64,000 nt of DNA from Nocardioides aquaticus (GCF_018459925.1 NZ_CP075371.1:2356001-2420000), one strand, 5' to 3'; counted from the first letter of the stretch, positions 54,095 to 63,498 are shown. Notes: a model not told the origin generated them from the letters alone. Numbers and translations: made by a program.

Positions 54095-54738
54095 GTCGCC
54101 CCGAGCAGCCCGCGGCAGGCGTCCAGCCCGGTGACGGTGACGCCGGGCTCGCGCACCTCGGCCCAGTCGGCGGCGTCGAGACGGAGCCGGTCGGAGACGA
54201 GCACCTCGTCACCGCGGGCGTCGCGGGTGGTGCCGTCCGGGCGGTAGCCGAGGCTCCGCGAGACGCCTTGGGAGGCTTGGTTGTCGGGGAAGACGAAGGA
54301 GAGCGCGGAGGCGGCGGCGAGGTGGTCGAAGGCCAGGGACAGCACCCCGCGTCGGGCCTCGGTCCCGAGGCCCCGGCCCTGGTGCTCCAACCCCAGCCAG
54401 GTGTAGGTCGTGACCTCGCGGACGACGCCGAAGTCGCGGGCCGCCAGCCTGATGGCGCCGACCGGTTCGCCGTCGGTGGTGAAGACGCCGAGGCCCAGAC
54501 GCCAGTCGTCGGGTGACCACGAGGCGAGGCGGTCCCAGTGCTCGAGCAGCACGAAGCGCGCCCGTTCCTCCGGCGTGCCCTCGGCCCAGGGCGTCAGGAA
54601 CGGTCGTTCGTCGGGAGGGTGCACGCCGCGCGCGGCGAGGTCGGCCAGTGCGCCCAGCTCGTGCTCCCGGGGCAGGCGCAGGCGTAGTGAGGGGGTCGAC
54701 ACCTCGAGGCCGAACAGGGGCCAGTGGTCGTCGATCAC
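54091..54738 (-). CDS. GNAT-family N-acetyltransferase
   Basis: A 215-residue RimJ-like acetyltransferase: LRLRLPREHELGALADLAARGVHPPDERPF, LGLGVFTTDGEPVGAIRLAARDFGVVREVTTYTWLGL, the acetyl-CoA loop EHQGRGLGTEARRGVLSLAFDHL, and FPDNQASQGVSRSLGYRPDG. It is a paralog of the gene at 31381-32061, with the same layout and length. Its operon mate is the phosphotransferase-family gene. Confidence 0.9.
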   Translation of the reverse strand: MIDDHWPLFGLEVSTPSLRLRLPREHELGALADLAARGVHPPDERPFLTPWAEGTPEERARFVLLEHWDRLASWSPDDWRLGLGVFTTDGEPVGAIRLAARDFGVVREVTTYTWLGLEHQGRGLGTEARRGVLSLAFDHLAAASALSFVFPDNQASQGVSRSLGYRPDGTTRDARGDEVLVSDRLRLDAADWAEVREPGVTVTGLDACRGLLGAT

Positions 54739-54795
54739 GGGTGGAGCCTGCCAGCAGCGAGGGCCGGGGTCATCGGGTTATCCGGGCGGGCCGGC

Positions 54796-56174
54796 CTACC
54801 GCCTGATCTTCTTCAGGACGTACTCGCGTCCTCGGTGCCTGCGCATCTCGTAGGCGGGGTCGTGGGCCTTGCGGTGGTGGTGTCCGCACAGCGGGAGGGC
54901 GTTGGCCAGGTCGGTGGGTCCGCCCTTGGACCACTCGGTGAGGTGGTGCAGCTCGCACCACGCGAAGGGCCTCTCGCAGCCCGCGATACCGCAGGTGTCG
55001 TGCAGGACCGCGAGGGCGTGGGACTGGTGGCGGGTGAACCTGCGCCGGGACTTTCCGACGTCGACGGGCATCGACTCGCCACCGAGGACCACCGGCAGGT
55101 GGCCGGCGTTGCAGGCCAGGCGCCGGATCGAGCGGATGCTGATCGCTTCGCCGGTGGCCAGGGTCCCGGTCCCGAGGCCGGCGGCCATCTGGTCCAGGGC
55201 TGCGGTGATCAGCAGGCCGATGGTGTTGCCGTGGTCGAAACCTTGGGTGGGCAGGTGCTCGATGAGCTCGCAGAACCCCGCCCCGATCTTCTCCCCGTAG
55301 GAGGTGCCGTGCTGGGCGGGCTCATCAGTGATCGGGGCCCCGGTCGAGTCCTTGGTGTGGCGCCGGGGGCGGTGAGGCGCTCGAGGGCTGCTTGCAGGAT
55401 CCGGCCGTGCAGGGTCGGGATCACGAACGTCCCACGGAAGGTCCCATCACCCCGGTCGTTGAGGGAGAGGTAGCACTCCCGGGCCGCGTCGTCCTCCTCA
55501 GCAGCCAGATCGTCGCCTTCCGCGGCGTCCGCTTCCTCCTTCGCCGGGAGCATGTTCGCGAAGACCCGCCGAGCCTCGTCACGCAGCCGTGCCGCGGTCA
55601 TGGGTCGGCCCTTGGTGTTCGTGGGTGACGACTCGCCGGTCGCGGTGAGGACGAGGGATTCCTCGGCTGCGGTGATCTGCTCGGCCGTCAGGGCTTTGGG
55701 GGCGCGTTCGGCGGCACGGACGAGGACCTTGGCCTGCGAGAGACGCAGGGTTCCGGCCTCCAGCGCACGGCGGGTGTGGTGGTACTTGGTCTGGAGGAGT
55801 CGGGCGATCCAGAGCCCGCCGCGCAGGACCTCGGTGGGGTCGCCGGTCAGCTTCGCCAACCACGCCGCGGGGTCGGGGTCTGCCTCATCGCCCACGGGCC
55901 CGTGCTGGCCGCGGTCGCGCGCCTCGGCGAGGACCGCGAGCTTGTAGGCAGCGACCTGCGACTCCAGGGCGGTGATCTCGTGGGCGGCGGTGGTCAGGTC
56001 GGCGTTCGACAACGCCGTGGTCGACACCCCCGCCGCGGCCGAGACCGCACCCCGGGCGTCGAGCAGGGCACCGGTGACACGGACCCCGGGACGTACCGGC
56101 GCCGGGGCCGGCTCCCACGGTCCCTCGCACCCGAGGTCGGCGGCCTCGGTGTGGGTGTCGTGGGTGGTGGTCAT
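54796..56174 (-). pseudogene. DUF222-HNH endonuclease gene with one frameshift
   Basis: The DUF222 N-terminal part starts at ATG 56174 (ALSNADLTTAAHEITALESQVAAYKLAVLAEARDRG) and runs to LERLTAP. The adjacent frame takes over as RRHTKDSTGAP... GLLITAALDQMAAG and ends with the HNH domain: CGIAGCERPFAWCELHHLTEWSKGG... LCGHHHRKAHD. The stop is at 54796. Adding one C to the coding-strand C run (55365-55369) joins them into a protein of about 459 residues. These genes are multi-copy in many actinobacteria (13E12-repeat type). Whether the defect is real is open. Confidence 0.85.
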
Positions 56175-56348
56175 GGGTCTACTCAAGCACTCGCCGCCGA
56201 CATCGGTGCTGCTGAAACGGGGTTATCCACCCACGCCAGAGCAACAGTAGAACAAAGGTTCGCCTACAGTCGTGGGAGGGTGGTGGTGGGTGTCCGCGAG
56301 CGTCACCTCGAGGCGCCGCAAGCGTCATCTCGGCGTAGCGTGCCGGCG

Positions 56349-57008
56349 GTGACCAGCCCCACCGACGAGCCCACCGACGAGCCCACCGACCAGCACGCCG
56401 ACCAGCACCTCGAGCTGGTCGACTGGCGCCACCGGATGGGCGCCGCCTTCGGGCTCGCCCGTGACGCCGCGGCGGCGGGGGAGGCGGCCCGCGGCCACGC
56501 CGCCTGGCGGGCAGCGCGCGACGAGCTGTTCCGCAGCCACCCCCAGTCGCCGCTGCCGGTCGACGACCCGCTGCGCGAGACCGGCCTGCCCTGGTTCGAC
56601 TACGACCCGACGTACCGCTTCTCGGTCCCGGTCCGGCCGGCGCCCCAGGAGGTGCGGCCGGTCGTGGTGGGGGAGGACGGGACCCTCGAGCTGCGACGGA
56701 TCGGGGTCGTCGACCTGCCGGACCCGGCCGGGGCGAGCCTCGACGTCTGGAGCCTCGCGCAGTACGGCGGGGGACTGTTCGTGCCGCTGCGCGACGGGAC
56801 GGCGGGGCAGGAGACGTACGGCGGGGGCCGTTACCTGCTCGACACCGCCAAGGGTGCGTGGCTGGGCGGGCACGGCGACGAGATCGTGCTGGACCTGAAC
56901 TTCGCCTACCACCCGTCGTGCCGCTACGACCCACGCTGGCAGTGCCCGCTGGCGCCGGAGGGAAACACCGTCAGCGCACGCGTCGAGGCGGGCGAGCGGC
57001 TGTCCTGA
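56349..57008 (+). CDS. DUF1684-family protein
   Basis: A 219-residue protein from GTG 56349, with a repeat [17 protein letters not shown] near the N terminus. The DUF1684 core reads [71 protein letters not shown], and [24 protein letters not shown]. The last two blocks are the family hallmark. No activity is established. It lies before the lactate permease gene; no operon is apparent given the palindromes between them. Confidence 0.9.
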   Translation: MTSPTDEPTDEPTDQHADQHLELVDWRHRMGAAFGLARDAAAAGEAARGHAAWRAARDELFRSHPQSPLPVDDPLRETGLPWFDYDPTYRFSVPVRPAPQEVRPVVVGEDGTLELRRIGVVDLPDPAGASLDVWSLAQYGGGLFVPLRDGTAGQETYGGGRYLLDTAKGAWLGGHGDEIVLDLNFAYHPSCRYDPRWQCPLAPEGNTVSARVEAGERLS

Positions 57009-57039
57009 GGCACGCCCCGGTCGGCCGGACGCACCTCAG

Positions 57040-57057
57040 ATGTGTCGCTTGACACAT
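57040..57057. promoter_or_regulatory. palindrome 1 upstream of the lactate permease
   Basis: ATGTGTC-GCTT-GACACAT, a perfect 7-bp inverted repeat with a 4-base centre, about 127 bases before the permease ATG. The TGTG and CACA ends with 8 bases between them resemble CRP/GlxR-type sites, but a GntR-type operator is equally possible. Confidence 0.65.
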
Positions 57058-57095
57058 ACCGGGCCGTTCGGCACCCTGTGGGCTCTACGCCGCAC

Positions 57096-57114
57096 GTTTC
57101 CGCACTACGGAAAC
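57096..57114. promoter_or_regulatory. palindrome 2 upstream of the lactate permease
   Basis: GTTTCCG-CACTA-CGGAAAC, a perfect 7-bp inverted repeat with a 5-base centre, 70 bases before the permease ATG. The half-site TTTCCG matches the form of IclR-family operators (TTCCG around 5-6 bases and CGGAA). Confidence 0.65.
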
Positions 57115-57183
57115 CTGTTCTCGCACGCCGGTACGACCTGCCGGCCGGTCCAACCAGCCTCCTCCCGCAACGAAGGATCCTCG

Positions 57184-59028
57184 ATGGACAGCCTCCTCGT
57201 GCTCAGCCTGTTCGCCCTCGCCCCGATCGCGGTCATCGGCGTGCTGATCGCCGGCCTGCGATGGCCGGCCAAGCACGCGATGCCGATCGGCTTCGTCGTG
57301 GTCGTGGTGATCGCCCTGACGGTGTGGGACATGGACTCTGTCGCCGTCGCCGCGGCGAGCGTCCAGGGGCTGATCATCGCGCTGACGCTGCTCTGGATCG
57401 TCTTCGGGGCGCTGCTGCTGCTCGAGACGCTGACCAAGAGCGGCGCGATGTCCACCATCCGCGCCGGCTTCACCACCATCAGCCCGGACCGTCGCGTCCA
57501 GGCGATCATCATCGGCTGGCTCTTCGGCAGCTTCATCGAGGGCGCCTCCGGCTTCGGCACCCCGGCCGCCGTCGTGGCGCCGCTGCTGCTGGCTCTGGGC
57601 TTCCCGGCCATGGCTGCGGTGATGGTCGGTCTGATCATCCAGAGCACCCCGGTGAGCTTCGGGGCCGTCGGCACGCCGATGGTCGTGGGCATCGGCGAGG
57701 GTCTCGCCGGCGCCCCCGGGGTCGAGGACCGGATCTCGGTGCTCGGCGTGACCATGCCCGACTACGTCTCCCGGGTCGCTCTCGAGGTCGCCTCGATGCA
57801 CGCGATCATCGGGTTCCTGATCCCGATGTTCCTGGTCTGCCTGCTGTGCGGCTTCTTCGGGGAGAACAAGCGCTTCGCGGACGGGCTGAAGGTCTGGAAG
57901 TTCGCCCTCTACGCGGCGCTGGCGATGACCGTCCCGTACGTCCTGGTCGCCGCGACGCTCGGCCCGGAGTTCCCCTCCCTCATCGGTGGGGCGGTCGGCC
58001 TGGCGCTGGTCATGTTCACCTCCAGCAGGGGCTTCCTGATGCCCGAGGAGACGTGGGACTTCCCGGCGCGCGAGCGCTGGGACTCCCGCTGGACCGGGAA
58101 CATCGAGCCCGACGCCACGGTCCGCGCCGGCGGCAAGATGTCGATCGTGATGGCCTGGACCCCGTACGCCGTGGTCGCGGTGCTGCTCGTGATGACCCGC
58201 ACCGTGCCGCCGCTGACCACCTTCTTGGACACCACCACCGCGATCCCGATCGAGAACATCTTCGGCACCGCGATCAGCCAGACCGTCCAGCCGCTCTTCC
58301 TGCCCGGCACGGTGTTCCTGGTGGTCTGCCTGCTGACCAACGTCCTCCACCGGATGTCGGTCGACCAGGTCAAGCAGTCCTGGAAGGTCGCCGGCAGCCA
58401 GATCGCCGGCGCCGGGGTCGCGCTGCTCTTCGCACTGCCGCTGGTGCGGGTGTTCATCAACTCCGGCGCCGACTTCAACGCCTCGGGCATGGCGAGCATG
58501 CCGCTGGTCCTCGCCGAGGGCGCCGCGGCGCTGACCGGTCAGGGATGGCCGATCATCGCACCCTGGATCGGCGCGCTCGGCGCCTTCGTGGCCGGCAGCA
58601 ACACCGTCAGCAACCTGACCTTCTCGCTCTTCCAGTTCTCCACCGCGACGGAGATCGGAGTGAGCCCGGAGACCGTCGTGGCCACCCAGGCCGTCGGTGG
58701 CGCTGCGGGCAACATGATCACGATCCACAACATCGTGGCCGCCTCCGCGACGGTCGGGCTGCTCGGGCGCGAGGGCGACCTGATCCGCAAGACGATCATC
58801 CCGACCGTCTACTACTGCCTGGCCGCCGGTGCGATCTCGTTCGTCTGGATCAACGGGTTCGGCCTGAACGCCGGGTCGTTCCTGCTGGTCGCCGTGCTCC
58901 TCGGACTCGCGGCCCTGGTCGTGCTGATGCGTCGCCAGCCCGTCCGGTCGCACGCGGACGGTGCCGGCCGGGCCGGGGGAGACGGGCCCGCCGCGGGTTC
59001 CGGGGCAGGCGGTCGGCGTCGATCTTGA
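57184..59028 (+). CDS. L-lactate permease (LctP family)
   Basis: A 614-residue membrane protein with about 14 spans. It has family markers: [19 protein letters not shown] (57520-57576), [19 protein letters not shown], and the later [16 protein letters not shown] and [22 protein letters not shown]. It imports L-lactate or glycolate with protons. The ATG at 57184 follows GAAGGATCCTCG. A polar tail ([13 protein letters not shown]) follows the last span. The two palindromes upstream point to carbon-source control. No lactate dehydrogenase gene lies next to it. Confidence 0.95.
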   Translation: MDSLLVLSLFALAPIAVIGVLIAGLRWPAKHAMPIGFVVVVVIALTVWDMDSVAVAAASVQGLIIALTLLWIVFGALLLLETLTKSGAMSTIRAGFTTISPDRRVQAIIIGWLFGSFIEGASGFGTPAAVVAPLLLALGFPAMAAVMVGLIIQSTPVSFGAVGTPMVVGIGEGLAGAPGVEDRISVLGVTMPDYVSRVALEVASMHAIIGFLIPMFLVCLLCGFFGENKRFADGLKVWKFALYAALAMTVPYVLVAATLGPEFPSLIGGAVGLALVMFTSSRGFLMPEETWDFPARERWDSRWTGNIEPDATVRAGGKMSIVMAWTPYAVVAVLLVMTRTVPPLTTFLDTTTAIPIENIFGTAISQTVQPLFLPGTVFLVVCLLTNVLHRMSVDQVKQSWKVAGSQIAGAGVALLFALPLVRVFINSGADFNASGMASMPLVLAEGAAALTGQGWPIIAPWIGALGAFVAGSNTVSNLTFSLFQFSTATEIGVSPETVVATQAVGGAAGNMITIHNIVAASATVGLLGREGDLIRKTIIPTVYYCLAAGAISFVWINGFGLNAGSFLLVAVLLGLAALVVLMRRQPVRSHADGAGRAGGDGPAAGSGAGGRRRS

Positions 59029-59073
59029 TGAAGGTCGATGAAAGCATCGACGTTTGATGAACGTTGATGAAGG
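59025..59073 (+). repeat. four 10-bp repeats before the AAA ATPase gene
   Basis: TTGATGAAGG (59025-59034), TCGATGAAAG (59035-59044), a 9-base spacer, then TTGATGAACG (59054-59063) and TTGATGAAGG (59064-59073). Two adjacent pairs spaced by 9 bases. They begin inside the last codon and stop of the permease gene and end 8 bases before the ATPase ATG. An operator or an RNA element is likely. Confidence 0.8.
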
Positions 59074-59081
59074 ATGGGCGG

Positions 59082-60209
59082 ATGGCCCCGCCGCGTAGCC
59101 CGTTCCGCCCGTCCTTCGGCACCAGCCCCCCGCTGGTGTCGGGGCGCGACGCGATCCTGGCCGAGCTCGGTGACGCGCTCGACGCCGGTCCCGGCGCGGC
59201 CGGGCGGGCGGCGCTGCTGACCGGCAACCGCGGCATCGGCAAGACGGTCGTGCTCAACGAGGCCGAGGCGCTGGCCCGCGAGCGCGGCTGGCTGGTGGTC
59301 TCGGAGACTGCGACGGCCGGGCTGCTGGACCGGTTGACCCACGACGGTCTGCCCGAGCTGGCCGACCTGATGCGCCAGGCACCGTCCTCGCGCCGTCGCG
59401 TCCGCGGCTTCTCGCTGCCCTCGGGCCTCGGCGGGCTCGAGTTCGAGCTGCCGGCCGAGACCGGCCCCGGCGGCCTGCGCCGCCAGCTCAACGCCCTCAC
59501 CGACGTCCTCGACGAGCACGGGACCGGGGTGCTCGTCACGCTCGACGAGGTGCACGCCCGTGACGGCCGCGCCGACGTCGCCCAGCTCTGCGCCGTGGTC
59601 CAGCACGCGTTCCGCGAGGAGCGCCCGGTCGCCTTCGCCGCCGCCGGGCTGCCGGCCGCGGTCCAGGACCTGCTGGCCTCCGACGTCTCCACCTTCCTGC
59701 GCCGCGCCCGCCGGTTCGTCCTCGAACCACTGACGCCCGTCGCCGCCGAGGAGGCGCTGCGGGTGCCGATCCTGCAGGCGGGTCGCGAGGTCGCCGAGGC
59801 CGAGGTGGCGGCGATGGCGCTGGCCACGCACGGGTACCCGTACCTCGTCCAGGTGATCGGCGACCAGGTCTGGCGCCAGGACCCGGCGGCGCCGCGGATC
59901 ACCGCGGACCACGTACGCGCCGGGGTCGCCGCCGCGGTCCGCGAGGCCGGGTTCGCGCTCCACGAACCCGCGATCAACGACCTCTCCGAGGGCGACCGGG
60001 CGTTCGTCCGGGCGATGGCCGAGGACGACACGGGGGAGTCCTCGATCGCCGACGTCGAGCGGCGGATGGGGCGCGACCACGGGTACGTCTCCCGCTACCG
60101 CGCCCGGCTGATCGTCGCCGGACTCGTCGAGCCGAGCCGGCGCGGCTACCTGCGGTTCACCATCCCGTACCTGCGCGAGTTCCTGCAGTCGCGACCCGAC
60201 CACTTCTGA
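59082..60209 (+). CDS. AAA ATPase with C-terminal winged-helix-like part
   Basis: A 375-residue protein. Walker A is GNRGIGKT (48-55), Walker B LVTLDEV (151-157), and the sensor-like FAAAGLPAAVQDLL follows. The C-terminal 80 residues (RAFVRAMAEDDTGESSIADVERRMGRDHGYVSRYRARLIVAGLVEPSRRGYLRFTIP) look like a winged helix, suggesting DNA binding. It fits the archaeal-type ATPase family found singly in actinobacteria. The ATG at 59082 has AAGGA 7 bases upstream. The four repeats overlap its leader, so autoregulation is plausible. Confidence 0.85.
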   Translation: MAPPRSPFRPSFGTSPPLVSGRDAILAELGDALDAGPGAAGRAALLTGNRGIGKTVVLNEAEALARERGWLVVSETATAGLLDRLTHDGLPELADLMRQAPSSRRRVRGFSLPSGLGGLEFELPAETGPGGLRRQLNALTDVLDEHGTGVLVTLDEVHARDGRADVAQLCAVVQHAFREERPVAFAAAGLPAAVQDLLASDVSTFLRRARRFVLEPLTPVAAEEALRVPILQAGREVAEAEVAAMALATHGYPYLVQVIGDQVWRQDPAAPRITADHVRAGVAAAVREAGFALHEPAINDLSEGDRAFVRAMAEDDTGESSIADVERRMGRDHGYVSRYRARLIVAGLVEPSRRGYLRFTIPYLREFLQSRPDHF

Positions 60210-60219
60210 CAGGGTCTCC

Positions 60220-60837
60220 TCACGCGCGGAGCCGGGCGATCCACGGGTGCCCGGGATGGGCGAGGGCGAGCGCGTCGACCAGCCATGCGCGGGGCTCGGC
60301 GTCCAGCAGCGGCAGGCAGGCCGCCAGGTCCTGGTCGTCCTTCGGCCGCCGACCGCGCGCCTTGTGGAGCAGCTGCACCTCGGGGCGCAGGTAGTCGATG
60401 CCGTCCCGGGCGACCAGGATCTCCTCCAGCGGGCGGGTGATGCGGCCGTCGCGCTTGAACGTCCAGGTCTCCTCGGTGGCGTCCATCAGGATCACGTCGT
60501 ACTCCCACGGAGCTGCCCCGCCGTCCCTCAGCCACAGGTTCTCGCAGGAGCGGGGGAGCACGTCGTCGGTGGCGCTCAGCAGCGGCCACATCGTCCCGCT
60601 GTCCGCCGCCCAGACGTCGAGGCGGCCCCGCAGGTGCTCGCGCAGGAGACCGACGTCGGCGCGGGGGATGCTCGGATCGACGTCACCGTGCTCCCGGAGG
60701 ACTCCCGTGTACGTCTCGATCGCCCACCCTCCGGCGATCCACCACCGCCCCGGGTAGTCGGCGAGGAGTGCCGCGGCATCGGCGGGCGTGCGAGGCGCCC
60801 AGGGCCCGAACAGGCGGACGGACTCGTCATGGTCCAC
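60220..60837 (-). CDS. nucleotidyltransferase (aminoglycoside adenylyltransferase-like)
   Basis: A 205-residue protein from GTG 60837. The active-site region WWIAGGWAIETYTG... REHGDVDPSIPRADVGLLREHL follows the pattern of LinB/ANT(2'')-like nucleotidyltransferases, where GGW and H-x-D-x-D bind nucleotide and metal. The C-terminal part is LRPEVQLLHKARGRRPKDDQDLAACLPLL. A fragment of a relative is at 35200-35384. Most such actinobacterial genes have no proven drug substrate. Confidence 0.85.
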   Translation of the reverse strand: MDHDESVRLFGPWAPRTPADAAALLADYPGRWWIAGGWAIETYTGVLREHGDVDPSIPRADVGLLREHLRGRLDVWAADSGTMWPLLSATDDVLPRSCENLWLRDGGAAPWEYDVILMDATEETWTFKRDGRITRPLEEILVARDGIDYLRPEVQLLHKARGRRPKDDQDLAACLPLLDAEPRAWLVDALALAHPGHPWIARLRA

Positions 60838-60847
60838 GGCCGGCCGG

Positions 60848-61375
60848 TCAGCCGCGGGGGATCCAGCCCGAGGTGCCACGGTCGGGGGCGATGTCGGAGT
60901 CGGCTCCGTTCTCGGTGAGGACCGAGAACCGGACCGCCCCGTAGTCACCGTCGTGCAGGCAGGCCGACGGCATCGCCAGCCGGGCGACGTCCTCGGCCCA
61001 CCGCACCCGCAGCCCGCGGCACGGGGTGGGCCGATCGATGTCACCGCGGTCGGTGAACGCACCGGGGAGGATCTGCTCGCGGACCGAGCCGTCGGCCTTC
61101 TTCGTGGCGATCAACCGCAGGCCCGAGTCGCCGCGCGGGTCGAGGCTCACGATGATGTCGCCCTTCTCGTCCTCAGCGAGGTTGACCCGGGCTACGACAA
61201 GACGGTCCTTGTTGTGCACCGTGGCGCGGGTGACGTCGAGGCGCTGAGGACCACCGGCGTCACCGACCGGGTCGCTCACCACCCCCGTCGCGGCGTGGAC
61301 GGGAGGAGCGAGGCCCAGGGGAGCGGCCACGCCGAGGACCAGGGTGGCGGCGACGGCCGCCTTCGAGATGCGCAT
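60848..61375 (-). CDS. secreted hypothetical protein
   Basis: A 175-residue protein with a signal peptide of about 28 residues (MRISKAAVAATLVLGVAAPLG, to VHAA) and then a beta-rich domain: VSDPVGDAGGPQRLDVTRATVHNKDRLVVARVNLAEDEKGDIIVSLDPRG, with Cys in TPCRGLRV and SACLHDGDYGAVRFSV. The ATG at 61375 is chosen for the leader. No family known. It is 10 bases upstream of the nucleotidyltransferase GTG on the same strand, so cotranscription is likely. Confidence 0.72.
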   Translation of the reverse strand: MRISKAAVAATLVLGVAAPLGLAPPVHAATGVVSDPVGDAGGPQRLDVTRATVHNKDRLVVARVNLAEDEKGDIIVSLDPRGDSGLRLIATKKADGSVREQILPGAFTDRGDIDRPTPCRGLRVRWAEDVARLAMPSACLHDGDYGAVRFSVLTENGADSDIAPDRGTSGWIPRG

Positions 61376-61439
61376 GCCCCTTGATCCCACACTGTGTGCG
61401 CCACGTCACGCGACCCGCCGTGAGGTGGGGTACAACGGA

Positions 61440-61792
61440 GTGGTGGAGCACCCGCGCCTGATGCACACCGCCCTGGACGCCAACGACGCCCGCGGACTCG
61501 CCGAGTTCTACCGCGAGCTCATGGGTTGGGGGTACCGACCGGGCGTCGTACGGTCGCCGTGCAGCGCGTCGACGAGCCCCTTGCCCGACCGACCTGGCCG
61601 ACCCACCAGGTGCCGATGCAGCTTCACCTGGACTTCTCGGTGGGCGGCCGCGCGGAGCTCGAGCGGCACAAGGACCGGGCCGTCTCGCTCGGCGCTGCGG
61701 TGCTGCTCGACCGCTCCCACGATCAGGACGAGGCGCTCTACGTGCTGGCCGACCCGGCGGGCCACCCGTTCTGCCTGCTGACGACCGCGTGA
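61440..61792 (+). pseudogene. VOC-family gene with internal deletion
   Basis: The first frame gives a VOC start (HPRLMHTALDANDARGLAEFYRELMGWGYRPG). After about 61540 the adjacent frame gives the second half (VQRVDEPLARPTWPTHQVPMQLHLDFSVGG... VLADPAGHPFCLL) to the TGA at 61790. About 30 residues expected between the halves are missing, so there is both a deletion and a frame change. GTG at 61440 is the likely old start. Confidence 0.7.
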
Positions 61793-61839
61793 CGACGAAC
61801 GCCTGACGACGACCGTCGGCCGGGGGAGCCGGGACGACG

Positions 61840-61871
61840 ACGACCCGCCCCGGCGATCCGGGACGGGTCGT
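61840..61871. terminator. terminator between convergent genes
   Basis: ACGACCCG (61840-61847) pairs perfectly with CGGGTCGT (61864-61871), with an inner CCCCGG/CCGGGA partly paired around CGAT. It lies between the VOC pseudogene and the CsbD gene. Confidence 0.75.
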
Positions 61872-61899
61872 ACGGATGCGGGCCGGAGCCCGTGATGCG

Positions 61900-62073
61900 T
61901 CAGTTCTTGAAGACGTCCTTGACGTCCTCGCCGGTCTGCTTCGCCGACGCCTTCGTCTGGTCGGACTTGCCCTCGGCCTTGAGCTTGTCGTTGTCGGTCA
62001 CGTCGCCGGCGACCTCCTTGGCCTTGCCGAGCGCGTCCTGAGCGGCGTTCTTGGCCTTGTCAGCGATACCCAT
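61900..62073 (-). CDS. CsbD-like stress protein
   Basis: A 57-residue hydrophilic protein: MGIADKAKNAAQDALGKAKE, then VAGDVTDNDKLKAEGKSDQTKASAKQTGEDVKDVFKN, typical of CsbD-family general stress proteins. The ATG at 62073 lies 6 bases after AAGGAGGA. Members are induced by osmotic or general stress; the mechanism is unknown. Confidence 0.92.
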   Translation of the reverse strand: MGIADKAKNAAQDALGKAKEVAGDVTDNDKLKAEGKSDQTKASAKQTGEDVKDVFKN

Positions 62074-62334
62074 GGTGATTCCTCCTTGAATCGATGTGGT
62101 GACTGCTTCGAACACTGGGTAGTCGTGTGCTCACGCAGTGTCGTCACACCATTCGTGGGTGACCTGCACCACGTGGATCCAGTGGCTTCCGCACCGGCGC
62201 CCGGCCGCGGCCACGCACGCTGCCGAAGAATGGCGGTCGTTCTGCAGCCTCCAGGAGGCGGCGTCTAGTAGGAATGCGCCAACGCTCCTCGGACACCCGG
62301 GTGACGAGCACCGATTCCAGACGGAGGACCAGGA

Positions 62335-62865
62335 ATGTCGCGGAGAGCCGCCCTCCGATCCAGGGGGTTGGCCGTGGGCGTGGTCCTCACCGGCCTCGTG
62401 GCCGCGGGCTGCACAGTCGCCACGCTGGGCGACGCCGATCCCGGTCCCTTGGCAGTCACGGAGGGCAGCGGCGAGTGGTGCCTGCCCGATTTCGAGACCG
62501 CCGGTGATGTCGTGCATGGAAGCGAGGTGCTCTACAACGAATCTGATGCCGTCCTGCAGATCACGGACGTGTCGCTCGTCGATGCCCGGAACCTCGAGAT
62601 CAAAGGCAGCTATCAGGGCCCACTGAGAAACCTACTGGTGGGCACACTGCTGGGATGGCCCTCCGCCGAGCGCTTGCAGAAGCGGGGTTTCGAGCCTGTC
62701 GGGAGGATCGACCCGAACTCGCAGGCCAACCTCGTCGTTCTCCTTCGCTCCGGGGATGACGCGGATTCAGCAGACATCTCGGGTGTCCGGATCGAGTACG
62801 AGGCGGACGGTGAGACCTTCTGGGTCACGACCGGCTACTCGGTGATCTGGCGAAAGCGGTGCTGA
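62335..62865 (+). CDS. hypothetical lipoprotein
   Basis: A 176-residue protein from ATG 62335 with a basic leader (SRRAALRSRGLAV) and lipobox VAAGC (Cys about residue 26). The mature part includes WCLPDFETAGDVVHGSEVLYNESDAVLQITDVSLVDARNL, then ISGVRIEYEADGETFWVTTGYSVIW. It resembles small actinobacterial lipoproteins of unknown function with a beta-sandwich pattern. It is expressed alone. Confidence 0.75.
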   Translation: MSRRAALRSRGLAVGVVLTGLVAAGCTVATLGDADPGPLAVTEGSGEWCLPDFETAGDVVHGSEVLYNESDAVLQITDVSLVDARNLEIKGSYQGPLRNLLVGTLLGWPSAERLQKRGFEPVGRIDPNSQANLVVLLRSGDDADSADISGVRIEYEADGETFWVTTGYSVIWRKRC

Positions 62866-62989
62866 GCTGTCACTCGGCAGTGGTGGAGGTCCGTGATCGA
62901 GGCGAGTCGCAGGCCACTCGACGTGGCACTGCCGCACGGCGCTTGGCGTCGGTCGTGACGACATCATCGGTCGTTGCACCGTACGTAGA

Positions 62990-63400
62990 GTGCGCGCCGT
63001 GGAGTCGATCGCGCGAAACCGACACCGTTGGGCCGCCGGGCTCTGGGTGGTCGTGGTCCTGCTGAACCTCGAGGCCCTCGCGAACGGTTGGCGCGGCGCG
63101 GTGTCGTTCGTCGGCAGCGCCATGGTCTACGGGGTCATCGCGTACATGGTGGGCTCGCGGCAGGACCGCGACCACGTGACGTTCTGGCGGCCACTGCTGG
63201 TGGTGTGGGTGTTCATCGTGGCCGCGACCGTCGCATGGACGATCTATCTCTCGGTCGCCGACGGCGAGATCGCGTGGCGCGCGGCCGAGTCGCTGATCCT
63301 CCAGGGGCTGCTGATGGCTCTGGTCATCTCTGCCTACCGACGGACCAATGCGGGTCGGCCCTGGCGGTCGACGCCGAACGGGGCTCCGACCGGAGCCTGA
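62990..63400 (+). CDS. membrane protein of unknown function
   Basis: A 136-residue protein from GTG 62990 (another GTG at 62999) with about four spans: WAAGLWVVVVLLNLEALANG, GAVSFVGSAMVYGVIAYMVG, FWRPLLVVWVFIVAATVAWTIYLSV and SLILQGLLMALVISAY. The tail is basic and polar. No family is recognised. It precedes the dif-like site by about 60 bases. Confidence 0.65.
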   Translation: MRAVESIARNRHRWAAGLWVVVVLLNLEALANGWRGAVSFVGSAMVYGVIAYMVGSRQDRDHVTFWRPLLVVWVFIVAATVAWTIYLSVADGEIAWRAAESLILQGLLMALVISAYRRTNAGRPWRSTPNGAPTGA

Positions 63401-63457
63401 GTGACGACACCGTTGTCATTCACGGTCGGGGCCCAAGAGGAGTGCCAGCCTGACCTG

Positions 63458-63485
63458 ATCTGACATAATGTCACTTATCGGCACT
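63458..63485 (-). other. dif: candidate chromosome dif (XerCD) site
   Basis: On the minus strand the 28-bp unit reads XerC-type arm AGTGCCGATAA, centre GTGACA, XerD-type arm TTATGTCAGAT. Against E. coli dif the left arm matches 8 of 11, the right arm 9 of 11; the centre differs as expected between species. The spacing of 11-6-11 is exact, and the AT-rich core stands out from the GC-rich surroundings. It lies in an intergenic region. Confidence 0.85.
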
Positions 63486-63498
63486 GCGGGTCGTCAGG

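Noticed and set aside
59025..59073. Plasmid-type replication origin
   Set aside because: The iterons are few and lie at a gene start; there is no Rep gene or AT-rich region beside them.
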